Source: Ruminococcus sp. CAG:488 (GTDB lineage Bacteria > Bacillota > Clostridia > Oscillospirales > Acutalibacteraceae). From it: a DNA stretch of 47,353 bases. Under the pieces are notes generated by a model. That model saw only the letters and a program-made list of their open reading frames with translations. It was not told the origin of the DNA and searched no databases. The stretch lies in contig HF999649.1 of assembly GCA_000434055.1 (NCBI GenBank), positions 195,369 through 242,721 on the forward strand. The letters run 5' to 3'. Positions 1 to 8,957 of this stretch are shown here, piece by piece (position 1 is the stretch's first letter; each line of letters begins with the position of its first letter). The position numbers and the translations under genes were made by a program.

Positions 1-2
1 TT

Positions 3-773
3 CCCTACACAACGGAGAAAGTCAATCTCGGTCAAAGCCTTAAATTTGTTTTCACCAACAAGAATTTGCTCATGGTTTCTCTTGCCAAGCTTGCAGGCTT
101 CGGCCGCGGTGTTTACGGTGCGGCAAGCCTTTATATCGCAATATATCTTCTCGGCGATAAAGGTCTCAAGCTTGCACTTCTTCTCCCGATGGGAATCGGC
201 ACGGCGGTCAGTATGCTCGTCGTTAAAAAGCTCATCAAAACCATAGGCACAAAGAACACTTTTATCGCTTGCAGTGCCTATGGTGCAGCCTCGTTCCTGC
301 TTCTATTCGGCGTTTCAATGATAATCGGATTCAGGAAGGAGCTTATTATCCCCTTCCTTATCATCAATTTCCTTGTCGGACTTCAGAACGGAAACACCAA
401 CCTCACGCCGAATGTCATGATTGCCGACTGTGTTGATGAAATCGAGCTGAAAACAGGCAAGCGTCAAGAGGGCCTCTGCTACGCCGGCTACGGACTGTTC
501 TCAAAGATTGCTTCGGCATTCACCACCTCTCTCGGTACATATCTTGTTTTCAAATGGTCCGGTTATCTCCCGTCAACGGATTCGTCGGTCGCTTATGCGG
601 CTCAGAGCGGCGGCACACTTACAAGATTTCTTATTATCTACACGATAATTCCTGCTTGCTTCGTTGTTCTCCAGATAATCCCGATGCTTTTCTATGACCT
701 CAACGCAAAGAAGAAGGAGCAGATTTCACTTGAACTTATCAAGCGCAGAGGAGTTGTTGAAACCGATGAATGA
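3..773 (+). CDS. GPH-family sugar:cation symporter, C-terminal part (5' end outside window)
   Basis: The reading frame is open to the left edge, so only about the last 256 residues are visible. Around six hydrophobic segments remain, which fits the second half of a 12-helix glycoside-pentoside-hexuronide:cation symporter (MFS_2) in the cytoplasmic membrane. The stretch NLTPNVMIADCVDEIE followed by KTGKRQEG is the conserved loop of this family (pattern MLAD-x-D-x-E, then TGKR-x-EG). The substrate cannot be read from the fragment; oligosaccharides or glycosides are usual. The stop overlaps the next gene by 8 nt, so the two are translationally coupled. Confidence 0.85.
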   Translation, partial: PYTTEKVNLGQSLKFVFTNKNLLMVSLAKLAGFGRGVYGAASLYIAIYLLGDKGLKLALLLPMGIGTAVSMLVVKKLIKTIGTKNTFIACSAYGAASFLLLFGVSMIIGFRKELIIPFLIINFLVGLQNGNTNLTPNVMIADCVDEIELKTGKRQEGLCYAGYGLFSKIASAFTTSLGTYLVFKWSGYLPSTDSSVAYAAQSGGTLTRFLIIYTIIPACFVVLQIIPMLFYDLNAKKKEQISLELIKRRGVVETDE

Positions 774-2340
774 TACGGCATTTGAATATCCGCTCGACTT
801 AATTATAACGACTGACGCTCACTACTATTCACCGAAGCTCGGCATAGATACTCCGTCATACAAAAAATATGATTCAACCAATCAAAAGGCTGTAAAGAAC
901 AGCCCTGCGATAATCTCCGCCGCATTCGCTCAGATTGCCGAAAGCAACTGTGAAAACGTTATTTTCTGCGGCGATGCAACCTGCGACGGCGACTATGACA
1001 GCCATGTTGAATTTATAGAGCTGCTATATGCCTTGAAGAAGTGCGGCAAGCGTGTTTTTGCGATAACCTCAACGCATGACTATCAGGACGACGGACTGAC
1101 AAACTGCTACACGGGCGATGAAAAAACAAAAGTTCCGTCCGCTAAGCGTGAGGAGCTATTAAAAATGTATCACAGCTTCGGACCCGATGAGGCGTTCTCG
1201 CAGTTTGAGATGTCCTACGCCGCCGAGCTTGACGAAAACTATATTCTCCTTGCCCTCAATTCGGACAAAAACGGCAAGGGCAAGAGCGGTTATTCCTCAG
1301 AGCATAAGGCATGGATAGCCAAAATCGCAAATGCGGCAAAGCAATGCAACAAGCGTGTGATTGCTTTTACTCATCACCCGATTCTTTCACCCTCTCCCGT
1401 TTATTCGCTGATAGGCAAGAACGACATGATGGGTGAACACGAAGAGATTAAAGACTTCCTTGCCGACCTCGGCATATGTCTTGTTTTCACGGGTCATTCG
1501 CACGTGCATGATATATCATATGATTTTTCACCGAGCGGAAATATTTTTTACGACGTTTCAACCTCCGCCCTTGCCGGCTATCCGGGTCTTTATCGCACGG
1601 TAAGAATTTGCGGCAGCAATGTTCATATCGAAAGCGTTGCGATAACCGAAAGCATCAGCGGCATCAGCAATTTGCCCGAGTATCTTGAAAATAAATTCAT
1701 AGGAATGATTGACAGAACGCTTGATGCAGCGGCCTCGGACATTGATACATTTGCCGCCTGCGTGGATTCAATGAGTATTCACCCCAATGTTTCCTATCGA
1801 ATAGGCTGGTTTGTCAGGCCTTTTGCACGGCTTATCAAAAAGCTTAAGCTGGGTGTTTTTGCAAGATGGGTAAAGAGCGAAACGCATAATGCCGACCTTT
1901 CCCCGGCTGAGAACGAGAGCGTGTTCGATTTGATTCGTCAGCTCGTCCTGCACCTGTATTCCGGCAACGCTCCCTATACGCCCGACACGGCAGAATACAA
2001 AATTGTAATCGGCTTTGTAAATATCATCGACAGCGTGCTGAAGCTTCTTCATATCAAAATGAGGCTCTCCGACCTTGTGCGCCCCCTTCTCTACAACAGC
2101 GGAATTGACGACAGCAACGCCGATCTGCCGCTGAACGCAGACAAAAAAGCTGTCAATACAATCTGCAACAATAAATATAAAGAAACGGTAAGCGAAAGCA
2201 AAAAAGGGCCTGCCGTACTCACGGTTTTAATTCTTGCAATCATAATTCTCCTGCCGCTTATTCCGGTCATAGCCGTTGCGTTTTTGATTGGCGCGGGAGT
2301 CAATGAAATTATATATCGAAAACAAATACGAGGTAAATAG
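766..2340 (+). CDS. Metallophosphoesterase with C-terminal membrane segment
   Basis: A 524-residue calcineurin-like phosphoesterase. The metal-binding blocks appear in order: TTDAHYY, CGDATCDGD, STHDYQDD (in place of the common GNHD), FTHHP and TGHSHVHD. A strongly hydrophobic segment near the C-terminus (VLTVLILAIIILLPLIPV) followed by basic residues should anchor it in the membrane. ATG 766 is chosen because AGAGGAG lies 12 nt upstream; it overlaps the symporter stop. The frame runs further upstream, but that would overlap the symporter by 80 nt. The substrate is unknown; a phosphorylated sugar or glycerophosphodiester is a guess from the operon. Confidence 0.8.
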   Translation: MNDTAFEYPLDLIITTDAHYYSPKLGIDTPSYKKYDSTNQKAVKNSPAIISAAFAQIAESNCENVIFCGDATCDGDYDSHVEFIELLYALKKCGKRVFAITSTHDYQDDGLTNCYTGDEKTKVPSAKREELLKMYHSFGPDEAFSQFEMSYAAELDENYILLALNSDKNGKGKSGYSSEHKAWIAKIANAAKQCNKRVIAFTHHPILSPSPVYSLIGKNDMMGEHEEIKDFLADLGICLVFTGHSHVHDISYDFSPSGNIFYDVSTSALAGYPGLYRTVRICGSNVHIESVAITESISGISNLPEYLENKFIGMIDRTLDAAASDIDTFAACVDSMSIHPNVSYRIGWFVRPFARLIKKLKLGVFARWVKSETHNADLSPAENESVFDLIRQLVLHLYSGNAPYTPDTAEYKIVIGFVNIIDSVLKLLHIKMRLSDLVRPLLYNSGIDDSNADLPLNADKKAVNTICNNKYKETVSESKKGPAVLTVLILAIIILLPLIPVIAVAFLIGAGVNEIIYRKQIRGK

Positions 2341-2341
2341 T

Positions 2342-3619
2342 ATGAACAATCCTTTAAAAGCCGTCATAGTCGGTGGCGGCCATCGCTCGATGATATACGC
2401 CGGGCTGGCAAAAACAAATCCCGAAATGCTTAAGATAGTCGGTGTTGTCGATCCAAATGAATTTCGACGGAATCAAATAGGTGAATATTTCGATATTCCG
2501 AGTGAGTATCGCTTTGAGAATGTCAGTGACCTTGTTGCGATACCGAAATTCGCCGATGCCGCTATAAACGGAACGATGGATCACATCCACGTTGCAACAT
2601 CTATCCCTCTGCTCAAAGCAGGCTACGACATTCTGCTTGAAAAGCCGTTCGCCGTCAATGAAGAGGAAATGCGTGAGCTGATAAACTGTGCCGAGGATAA
2701 CGGACGCAAAATAATGATTTGCTTTGTTCTCAGATACGCTCCGTTTTACCGTCGGATAAAAGAAACCGTCCTCAGCGGTGAAATCGGACAGATAGTTAAT
2801 ATTCAAACGGTCGAACACGTCAGCTACCACCATATGTCTACAAGCCATATCAGAGGAAAATGGCGAAACGAGGAGCAGTGCCATGCAACTATGCTTCTTG
2901 CGAAGTGCTGCCACGATATAGACATCATGATGTGGCTCATGGGTGATGACGCACCTGCCAAAGTATCGAGCTTCGGCTCGCTGATGCAGTTCAGACCCGA
3001 AAACGCTCCAAAGGGAAGCGGTACACGCTGCCTTGTTGACTGTCCTCTTGTTGACACCTGCCTTTACTCGGCAAAGCGGATTTATATCGACCACCCCGAT
3101 CGCTGGTCATTCTACGTTTGGGACAAGCTTGAGGACAGGGAAAACGCAACGCTCGAGGACAAAATCGAGCTTCTCAAAACAAGTCCATACGGCGTTTGTG
3201 CCTACAAGAGCGACAACAATGTCGTTGACCATCAGAGTCTTGCCGTCCGCTTCAAGAGCGGTGCAACCGGCACGCATAACATGGTTGGAGGTGCAGCGAT
3301 TCCTCAACGAAAAATCCATATAATCGGTACAAAGGGCGAGATCTTCGGAACACTCGAGAGCGGAAAATTCACCGTTTCGCTCATTGACCCGAGACCCGGT
3401 TGCGAGCATCTTGACCGTGTTGTTGATGTCAATGTAACCGACGATTCTCACGGAGGCGGAGATATTGAGCTTGTCAAGGATTTTGTCCGTTATGTCCGTG
3501 ACGGTGAAATGTCTGTTTCGTGCACCTCGATTGAGGACTCGATGAAGGGTCATCTGACCGTTTTCCGTGCCGATAAGAGCATGAAAAACGACGGCGAGGT
3601 CGAAAATGTAATTGAATAG
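2342..3619 (+). CDS. Gfo/Idh/MocA-family NAD(P)-dependent oxidoreductase
   Basis: A 425-residue protein with an N-terminal Rossmann fold (AVIVGGGHRSMIYAG), the family motif EKPFAVNEEE near residue 100, and a C-terminal alpha/beta domain. The cysteine stretch CLVDCPLVDTCLYSAKR in the middle is found in a subset of the family and may bind metal. Such enzymes oxidise or reduce sugars, inositols or sugar amines. The start is ATG 2342, one base after the phosphoesterase stop, with GAGGT upstream. It is the third gene of the symporter operon, which suggests catabolism of an imported sugar derivative. Confidence 0.85.
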   Translation: MNNPLKAVIVGGGHRSMIYAGLAKTNPEMLKIVGVVDPNEFRRNQIGEYFDIPSEYRFENVSDLVAIPKFADAAINGTMDHIHVATSIPLLKAGYDILLEKPFAVNEEEMRELINCAEDNGRKIMICFVLRYAPFYRRIKETVLSGEIGQIVNIQTVEHVSYHHMSTSHIRGKWRNEEQCHATMLLAKCCHDIDIMMWLMGDDAPAKVSSFGSLMQFRPENAPKGSGTRCLVDCPLVDTCLYSAKRIYIDHPDRWSFYVWDKLEDRENATLEDKIELLKTSPYGVCAYKSDNNVVDHQSLAVRFKSGATGTHNMVGGAAIPQRKIHIIGTKGEIFGTLESGKFTVSLIDPRPGCEHLDRVVDVNVTDDSHGGGDIELVKDFVRYVRDGEMSVSCTSIEDSMKGHLTVFRADKSMKNDGEVENVIE

Positions 3620-3798
3620 CGAATAAAGGTCATGCCTTTTCGTATATAATATAAGTATAATGCAGAAAATATTCGGAGCTGAATTGTTTTATAATAAGTA
3701 AAATTTCTACCGACATTTATCAGCTCCCCGTCGAAGCCCACGCTCAACGGAAATTTCTGCCGATATCCAACAACATTTATACGAAAGGCGTGATTTTT

Positions 3799-4278
3799 TT
3801 GACCGTCAAGACAAATATCAATTTCAAGCACCTGATAATCGCAGTTGCTATTCCCCTTGCCGTCGGCGGAATATCATCACTCATAGTCGGCAGCGGCTTC
3901 GATGTTTATTCCGAAGCGGTCACAAAGCCGCCCATGTCCCCTCCCGATTGGCTTTTCCCCGTGGTGTGGACGTTTCTTTACATTATAATGGGGATTTCTT
4001 CTTATCTCGTGTATGAAAAGGACAAATCGGAAGCCAAACAGCCTCTTGCGGTTTATGCCATTCAGCTTGCAATGAACTTCATGTGGCCGATATTCTTCTT
4101 TTCGCTTAATGCTTATCTCTTTTCATTTATATGGCTAATCGTTCTTTGGTCACTTGCGATCACTATGACCGTCATGTTTTACCGAGTTTCAAAGCTTGCG
4201 GGGCTACTCCTGATTCCATATATTCTATGGCTCACATTTGCGGCTTATCTCAACCTCTCGGTGTTCCTGCTCAATTAA
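3799..4278 (+). CDS. tspO: TspO/MBR family membrane protein
   Basis: About 159 residues with five predicted membrane helices. Motifs KPPMSPPDWLFPVVWTFLY, near residues 40-58, and a later MNFMWPIFFF are typical of TspO, the tryptophan-rich sensory/translocator protein that binds porphyrins. The start is probably TTG 3799, because GAAAGG (3783-3788) lies 10 nt upstream; GTG 3790 is in frame but only 1-2 nt after that site. It stands alone, 180 nt after the oxidoreductase. TATAAT sequences at 3645-3650 and 3656-3661 lack good -35 partners. Confidence 0.85.
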   Translation: MTVKTNINFKHLIIAVAIPLAVGGISSLIVGSGFDVYSEAVTKPPMSPPDWLFPVVWTFLYIIMGISSYLVYEKDKSEAKQPLAVYAIQLAMNFMWPIFFFSLNAYLFSFIWLIVLWSLAITMTVMFYRVSKLAGLLLIPYILWLTFAAYLNLSVFLLN

Positions 4279-4312
4279 AATATTAACAAATTATTAAATT
4301 TTTAAAAAAATA

Positions 4313-4371
4313 TTGACTATTGGTCATTTTTGCGTATAATGTTAAACGAAAGCAAAAGTGACCGATAGTCA
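4313..4371 (+). promoter_or_regulatory. tetR promoter with two 13-bp operators
   Basis: TTGACT (4313-4318), 16 nt, TATAAT (4335-4340) make a near-consensus promoter. TGACTATTGGTCA (4314-4326) overlaps the -35 box and TGACCGATAGTCA (4359-4371) lies between the predicted transcription start and the ribosome site. Each has TGAC/GTCA arms, and the second matches the reverse complement of the first at 12 of 13 bases. The centres are 45 bp apart. Autoregulation by the TetR protein encoded just downstream is the natural reading. Confidence 0.75.
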
Positions 4372-4393
4372 TTTTATTACGGAGATTTGCAAA

Positions 4394-5017
4394 ATGAGTA
4401 AGATATCTGAAAAACAACAGAATAAAAGGACGAGCATTCTTGATGCTGCCTATGAGCTTTTTATTGAAAAAAGCTTCAAAAACACCTCGATTGACGACGT
4501 TGTCAAGAGTGCAGGAATAGCCAAGGGCACGTTTTACCTTTATTTTAAGGATAAGCATGACCTCATGGAGCGTATAATCGTCCGAAAGTGTGCTTTGATT
4601 CTTCGCTATGTTCTTGAGGAATTGATGAAGAAAAAAGAGACCTGCCGGATGTCTTTTCCCGAGCAGATGCTTTTTATAACAGAAAAAATCATCGATTATC
4701 TTGAGGATCATAAAGAAATCATTACCCTCATAGGAAAAAATTTTTCCTCATGTCTGAGCTATTTCAGCACGATTGAGGATGACCGGCTTAAATCAATGCT
4801 CAGCGATCTGGTTCACGAAAATCTCGAAAACGGTTTTTCCGAACATGAAACACTCAAAAGAATTTATCTTATCGTAACACTTGTCGGCTCGGTTTGCTAT
4901 GACTCGTTTGTTTTTGAATCGCCGTTCAAGATTTCGGAAATCAAGCCGCTGCTTTTAAGAAGCGTTGAAAACATAATTTCCGAACCTCCGACAGACGAAA
5001 AAAATAAATCAGTTTAA
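4394..5017 (+). CDS. TetR/AcrR family transcriptional regulator
   Basis: A 207-residue one-component repressor. The N-terminal helix-turn-helix reads ILDAAYELFIEKSFKNTSID, then DVVKSAGIAKGTFYLYFKDK, which is the standard TetR signature. The C-terminal ligand domain is not conserved enough to name an effector. ATG 4394 has ACGGAGA 9 nt upstream; an upstream in-frame extension would include the second operator. MMPL exporter and lipoprotein genes follow after 70 nt, so it probably controls them and itself. Confidence 0.9.
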   Translation: MSKISEKQQNKRTSILDAAYELFIEKSFKNTSIDDVVKSAGIAKGTFYLYFKDKHDLMERIIVRKCALILRYVLEELMKKKETCRMSFPEQMLFITEKIIDYLEDHKEIITLIGKNFSSCLSYFSTIEDDRLKSMLSDLVHENLENGFSEHETLKRIYLIVTLVGSVCYDSFVFESPFKISEIKPLLLRSVENIISEPPTDEKNKSV

Positions 5018-5029
5018 TACCCTTTTAAT

Positions 5030-5050
5030 CTTTACATATTACTTGTAAAG
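5030..5050 (+). promoter_or_regulatory. 21-bp inverted repeat upstream of the MMPL gene
   Basis: CTTTACA (5030-5036), seven bases, TGTAAAG (5044-5050): a perfect 7-bp inverted repeat in the 70-nt gap between tetR and the MMPL gene. It is unlike the tetR operators. TATAAA at 5056-5061 follows, so the repeat may cover the -35 region of a weak internal promoter (TTTACA at 5031-5036, spacing 19). A second regulator binding here is possible. Confidence 0.4.
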
Positions 5051-5087
5051 TACCATATAAAAATCTAAAAAAGGAGATCGGTTATAG

Positions 5088-7211
5088 ATGAAAAGAATAG
5101 CAAAATTTATTGCCTACCATCCGAAGACGATAACGATTATTGCCGTCTTGCTTCTCATTCCCGCTGCAATCGGCTACATCAACACTTTCGTAAACTACGA
5201 TATTCTTTCGTATCTTCCGGGTGACCTCGATTCGGTCAAGGGCGAAAATGAGCTGGATGAGACCTTCAACAGCGCCTCAATGTCATTCCTTGTTATTGAG
5301 GATATGCCTTCGAAGGACGTTGCAGCCTTGAAAGAAAAAATTGCAAAGGTTGATAATGTCAGCAGTGTTATCTGGGTCAACGATATCGCAGATATAAGCA
5401 TTCCGCAGGAAATCATTCCGCAGGCCGTCAAGGATATTTTTTACAGTAAAGACGGCAAATGCACAATGATGCTTATACAGTATAAATATAAAGCGGTCAC
5501 CGATGAAACCATGAAAGCCATTGAAGATGTCAGAGGCTTGCTCAACAATCAGTGCTTCCTCAGCGGTATGGGCGTCATTATGAAGGATACGCGAGACCTC
5601 GCAGATTCGCAGGCTCCGATATTCATTGCAATCGCTATTGCAATCGCCCTTGTTGTCATGACCTTCTGTATGGAGTCATGGATTGAGCCTTGGGTTCTTC
5701 TGGCAGCGCTGTGCATGGCGGTTGTTTACAACATGGGCACAAACCTCATATTCGGTCAGATATCGTACATTACGCAATGTATCGCCGCAATCCTGCAGCT
5801 TGGCGTTACGATGGACTATTCGGTATTTCTCATTGACCGATTTGAAGAGGAAAAGCCGAAATATGCAGACAAGAGAGACGCTATGGCAAGCGCAATCCAG
5901 GGCGCATTTCTTTCCCTCTCCGGCAGTTCGCTGACAACAATATTCGGTTTCCTTGCGCTCTGCTTCATGGATCTTTCACTCGGCAAGGATATCGGTCTTG
6001 TTATGGCGAAGGGCGTTGTATTCGGTGTTCTTACCGTTACGATTGTTCTCCCCGCTCTTGTTCTTCAGTGCGATAAGATTATTCACAAGTATCGCCACAG
6101 AAGCTTCATTCCAAAGTTTGACAAGCTCAACAACTTTGTTGTCAACCACAAGAAGGTTTGGGTTGCAATTTTCGTTGTTCTCTTCATTCCTTCATACATC
6201 ATGCAGTCAAATGTCAATGTTTACTACTCGATGGACAGAATGTTGCCGGACGATATCGGCTGTATCGCCGCTCTCAACAAGATGAAAGAGGAGTTTAATA
6301 TGGCAACCTCACACTTCATCATTGTTGACGACAGCCTTGACGCCTCTGACCTCGTTAAGATGGAGAATGAAATCAAGGGAACCGCAGGTGTTACAAACAT
6401 GGTTGCATACAACAGCTTCGTCGGTTCGGGTATTCCCGATTCAATGATTCCCGATGAGCTGAAGAGCATAGCAAAGTCCGGCGGCAGACAGATGATTCTC
6501 GTCAACACCTCATACGTTGCAGCAACAGACGAATGTAACGAACAGCTAACCAAGATAAATAATATTGTTAAGAAATACGATAAGAACGGCTACGTCACCG
6601 GTGAGGGCGCAATGTACAAGGATTTGATTGACATCACCGACCACGATTTCAAGCTGACCAGCGTGCTTTCAATTCTTTCAATATTCATTCTTATCGCAAT
6701 CATCTTTAAGTCGATTTCGATTCCGACAATACTTGTAATGTCGATTGAGCTTGCGATATTCGTCAATAAGGCTATATCGTTTGCAACGGGCACGACGCTG
6801 TCGTTCATAGCCCCGACAATTATCGGCTGTGTTCAGCTCGGTGCAACGGTTGACTACGCAATTCTTCTTACGACGCGTTTCCGTGAGGAAATGAGAAACG
6901 GTCACAACAAGCTCGACGCAATCAAAATTGCCGCCAACGCTTCCGACCGTTCAATCTTCCAGAGTGCGCTCGTATTCTTCGGTGCAACCTTCGGCGTATT
7001 CCTCACCTGCGATATCAAGATAGTTAAAGAGGTTTGTCTCCTGCTCGCAAGAGGATCTCTTATCAGCGCAGGCGTTATAGTATTCATGCTTACGCCGCTG
7101 CTGCTTGTGCTTGAGGGTCTCATCGAGAAAACGACTTATGACTTCCTCGGCAAAAAGCTCAAGCTTAAGATGAAGAAAAAAGAAAACAAAACGGCAGATA
7201 ACAATGCCTGA
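5088..7211 (+). CDS. MMPL-family RND transporter
   Basis: A 707-residue membrane protein with the RND layout: helix 1 (residues ~14-34), a large extracytoplasmic loop, five helices to ~345, helix 7 at ~358-375, a second loop, then five helices to ~690. The helix-4-like stretches QLGVTMDYSVFLIDRFEEE and QLGATVDYAILLTTRFREE carry the Asp and Arg expected for proton-coupled MMPL/SSD-type exporters. The start has AAGGAGAT upstream. It is coupled with tetR before it and a lipoprotein after it, a common clostridial arrangement. The cargo is unknown; lipids or amphipathic toxins are likely. Confidence 0.9.
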   Translation: MKRIAKFIAYHPKTITIIAVLLLIPAAIGYINTFVNYDILSYLPGDLDSVKGENELDETFNSASMSFLVIEDMPSKDVAALKEKIAKVDNVSSVIWVNDIADISIPQEIIPQAVKDIFYSKDGKCTMMLIQYKYKAVTDETMKAIEDVRGLLNNQCFLSGMGVIMKDTRDLADSQAPIFIAIAIAIALVVMTFCMESWIEPWVLLAALCMAVVYNMGTNLIFGQISYITQCIAAILQLGVTMDYSVFLIDRFEEEKPKYADKRDAMASAIQGAFLSLSGSSLTTIFGFLALCFMDLSLGKDIGLVMAKGVVFGVLTVTIVLPALVLQCDKIIHKYRHRSFIPKFDKLNNFVVNHKKVWVAIFVVLFIPSYIMQSNVNVYYSMDRMLPDDIGCIAALNKMKEEFNMATSHFIIVDDSLDASDLVKMENEIKGTAGVTNMVAYNSFVGSGIPDSMIPDELKSIAKSGGRQMILVNTSYVAATDECNEQLTKINNIVKKYDKNGYVTGEGAMYKDLIDITDHDFKLTSVLSILSIFILIAIIFKSISIPTILVMSIELAIFVNKAISFATGTTLSFIAPTIIGCVQLGATVDYAILLTTRFREEMRNGHNKLDAIKIAANASDRSIFQSALVFFGATFGVFLTCDIKIVKEVCLLLARGSLISAGVIVFMLTPLLLVLEGLIEKTTYDFLGKKLKLKMKKKENKTADNNA

Positions 7212-7230
7212 ACAATACGGAGGTAATAAT

Positions 7231-8904
7231 ATGAAAAACAATCTGAAAAAAATCATGTGCGTTCTTCTCTGCGCTTCTATGCTTGCATCCTTCTCTGCCT
7301 GTTCAAAGAAGAATGACGGCAGCACAGACGAACCGACCACAGCTCCGAGTCAGTCCGACACAACAAAAGTAAGCTACGACACCGCTGCAACCTCATACAA
7401 GAAAAATGAGACAGTTTATGTCAACATGGCTTCAAACGGCGAGGTTACAAGCAAGGTCGTAACAGACTGGCTTCATACCGACAAGGCTCAGACCTATATC
7501 GACGACAAGACCGACCTTTCCGATATAAAGAACGTTAAATCCAACGTTGAACCCGTTAAGAACAAGGACGGTTCATATCGCTGGAACATGGAATCAACCG
7601 ACCTCTACTACAGAGGTACAACGGATAAGGAGCTTCCCGTAAACTTCAAGATAACCTACTACCTTGACGGCAAGGAGACCGAAGCAAAGGATATCGCAGG
7701 CAAAAAGGGTCAGGTCAAGATGGTAGTTACCGTTAACAACGAGTCCAAAAAGACCGTTAAGGTCAGCGGTAAAGATACAACAATCTATACTCCGTTCATC
7801 GTTGCAGGCGGAATGATTCTCCCGGAGGATAATTTCTCAAATGTTACCGTTGAGAACGGAAAGACCATCGGCGACGGAACAAAAGAAATTGCTCTCATGG
7901 TCGGCGCACCCGGACTCAAGGAGAGCCTCAACCTCAGCGATGAGATGCTCAAGCAGCTCGGAGATTTCAACTTCTCAAACACTTACACAATTACGGCAGA
8001 CACGGAAAAATTTGAGCTTTCAAACATGATTTTTGCCGTTCTTCCCCTCTCGGCTATCGAGAGCAGCGTTGAGAACAACCTCCCGAACACCGTTTCCGAT
8101 GTCAAGAACACACTCAATGAGGTTCAAGCGGTTATTGACAAGTTCAACAGCATGAATGCAACAGAGCTTATCAACAAGCTCTTCTCAAACACGGATAACC
8201 TTACGGAGCTCGCCTCCTCTGTTTCCGATGTTACAAAGCTTTATAACGACAACAAGGCTTTGCTTGACGTACTCGAAAAGTACATGACAAAGGAAAATAT
8301 CGCAGCAATTGAAAAGCTCATTGCCGATACCGATGACACAGATCTTGAGCAGGTCGCAAAGCTTCTCAACAATCCCATTCTTCAGAAGTTCTTTAAGCAG
8401 CTTCCGACCCTTTCAAAGGATATGGAAACCGTAATGCCTATCATCACCGGACTTTCAGCGGATATGCAGAAGCCCGAGGTTCAAAAGGCTCTTAAGAATC
8501 TTCCGCAGACGATTGAAACACTTAAGAAGCTCAAAACAACGATTGACAAGAATCAGGATTTGTTTAACACCCTCGGCGAAACTCTTGATGACGACACAAT
8601 CGCATCACTCAAGGGCATCATGAGCTCACTTGATAAGATTATTTCCGAGAATGACCTTGAAGCTTATGCAAAGCTTGCCGACAATGCCGACGATCTGATT
8701 GCTCGCGCAAAGGCATGGATCGAAGCAGGTCAAAAGTACGACATCTTCACAACAAAGGGTGCCGCTTCAAGCACATCGGTAATGTTTGTTTATGAGACAG
8801 CCGCTGTTTCCGCTCCGAGTGAGGAGGTTAAGGAAGAGGCAGAGACTGTTGAAGAAAACGCAATTCTTAAATGGTTCAAGAATCTTTTCAAGAAAGATAA
8901 ATAA
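7231..8904 (+). CDS. Lipoprotein accompanying the MMPL transporter
   Basis: A 557-residue protein with a lipoprotein signal peptide: basic start, hydrophobic core, lipobox FSAC with Cys24. The mature part begins with a Ser/Thr-rich linker, then a beta-rich domain (residues ~45-270), then a long helical, probably coiled-coil region with repeated L-N-K-L patterns to ~510. It ends in an amphipathic Lys-rich tail. ATG 7231 is chosen from GGAGG (7219-7223), 7 nt away; the longer frame from 7204 has no such site. I infer that it is an extracytoplasmic adaptor for the exporter 19 nt upstream. Confidence 0.75.
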   Translation: MKNNLKKIMCVLLCASMLASFSACSKKNDGSTDEPTTAPSQSDTTKVSYDTAATSYKKNETVYVNMASNGEVTSKVVTDWLHTDKAQTYIDDKTDLSDIKNVKSNVEPVKNKDGSYRWNMESTDLYYRGTTDKELPVNFKITYYLDGKETEAKDIAGKKGQVKMVVTVNNESKKTVKVSGKDTTIYTPFIVAGGMILPEDNFSNVTVENGKTIGDGTKEIALMVGAPGLKESLNLSDEMLKQLGDFNFSNTYTITADTEKFELSNMIFAVLPLSAIESSVENNLPNTVSDVKNTLNEVQAVIDKFNSMNATELINKLFSNTDNLTELASSVSDVTKLYNDNKALLDVLEKYMTKENIAAIEKLIADTDDTDLEQVAKLLNNPILQKFFKQLPTLSKDMETVMPIITGLSADMQKPEVQKALKNLPQTIETLKKLKTTIDKNQDLFNTLGETLDDDTIASLKGIMSSLDKIISENDLEAYAKLADNADDLIARAKAWIEAGQKYDIFTTKGAASSTSVMFVYETAAVSAPSEEVKEEAETVEENAILKWFKNLFKKDK

Positions 8905-8920
8905 TCCGGCAGATGCAGAA

Positions 8921-8957
8921 AAAGCCTCACGAAGTTTTCGTGGGGCTTTCGTTTTGT
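8921..8957. terminator. Bidirectional intrinsic terminator between converging genes
   Basis: The arms 8921-8933 (AAAGCCTCACGAA) and 8937-8949 pair over 13 bp with one wobble and a 3-nt loop, followed by CGTTTTG on the plus strand and CTTTTTC on the minus strand. The amidase stop codon (8927-8929) lies within the stem, so the gene end and terminator overlap. Confidence 0.75.

Noticed and set aside
2354..3094. 246-codon ORF on the minus strand inside the oxidoreductase gene
   Set aside because: It lies antisense to a clear Gfo/Idh/MocA gene, has no family features and no ribosome site. Other long antisense frames, such as 35122-36306 against uvrA and 44089-45273 against trmN6 and tauE, were rejected on the same grounds.
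3702..3780. Imperfect direct repeat AAATTTCT(A/G)CCGA before tspO
   Set aside because: Only about 12 bases match well and no promoter or fold supports it; probably chance.
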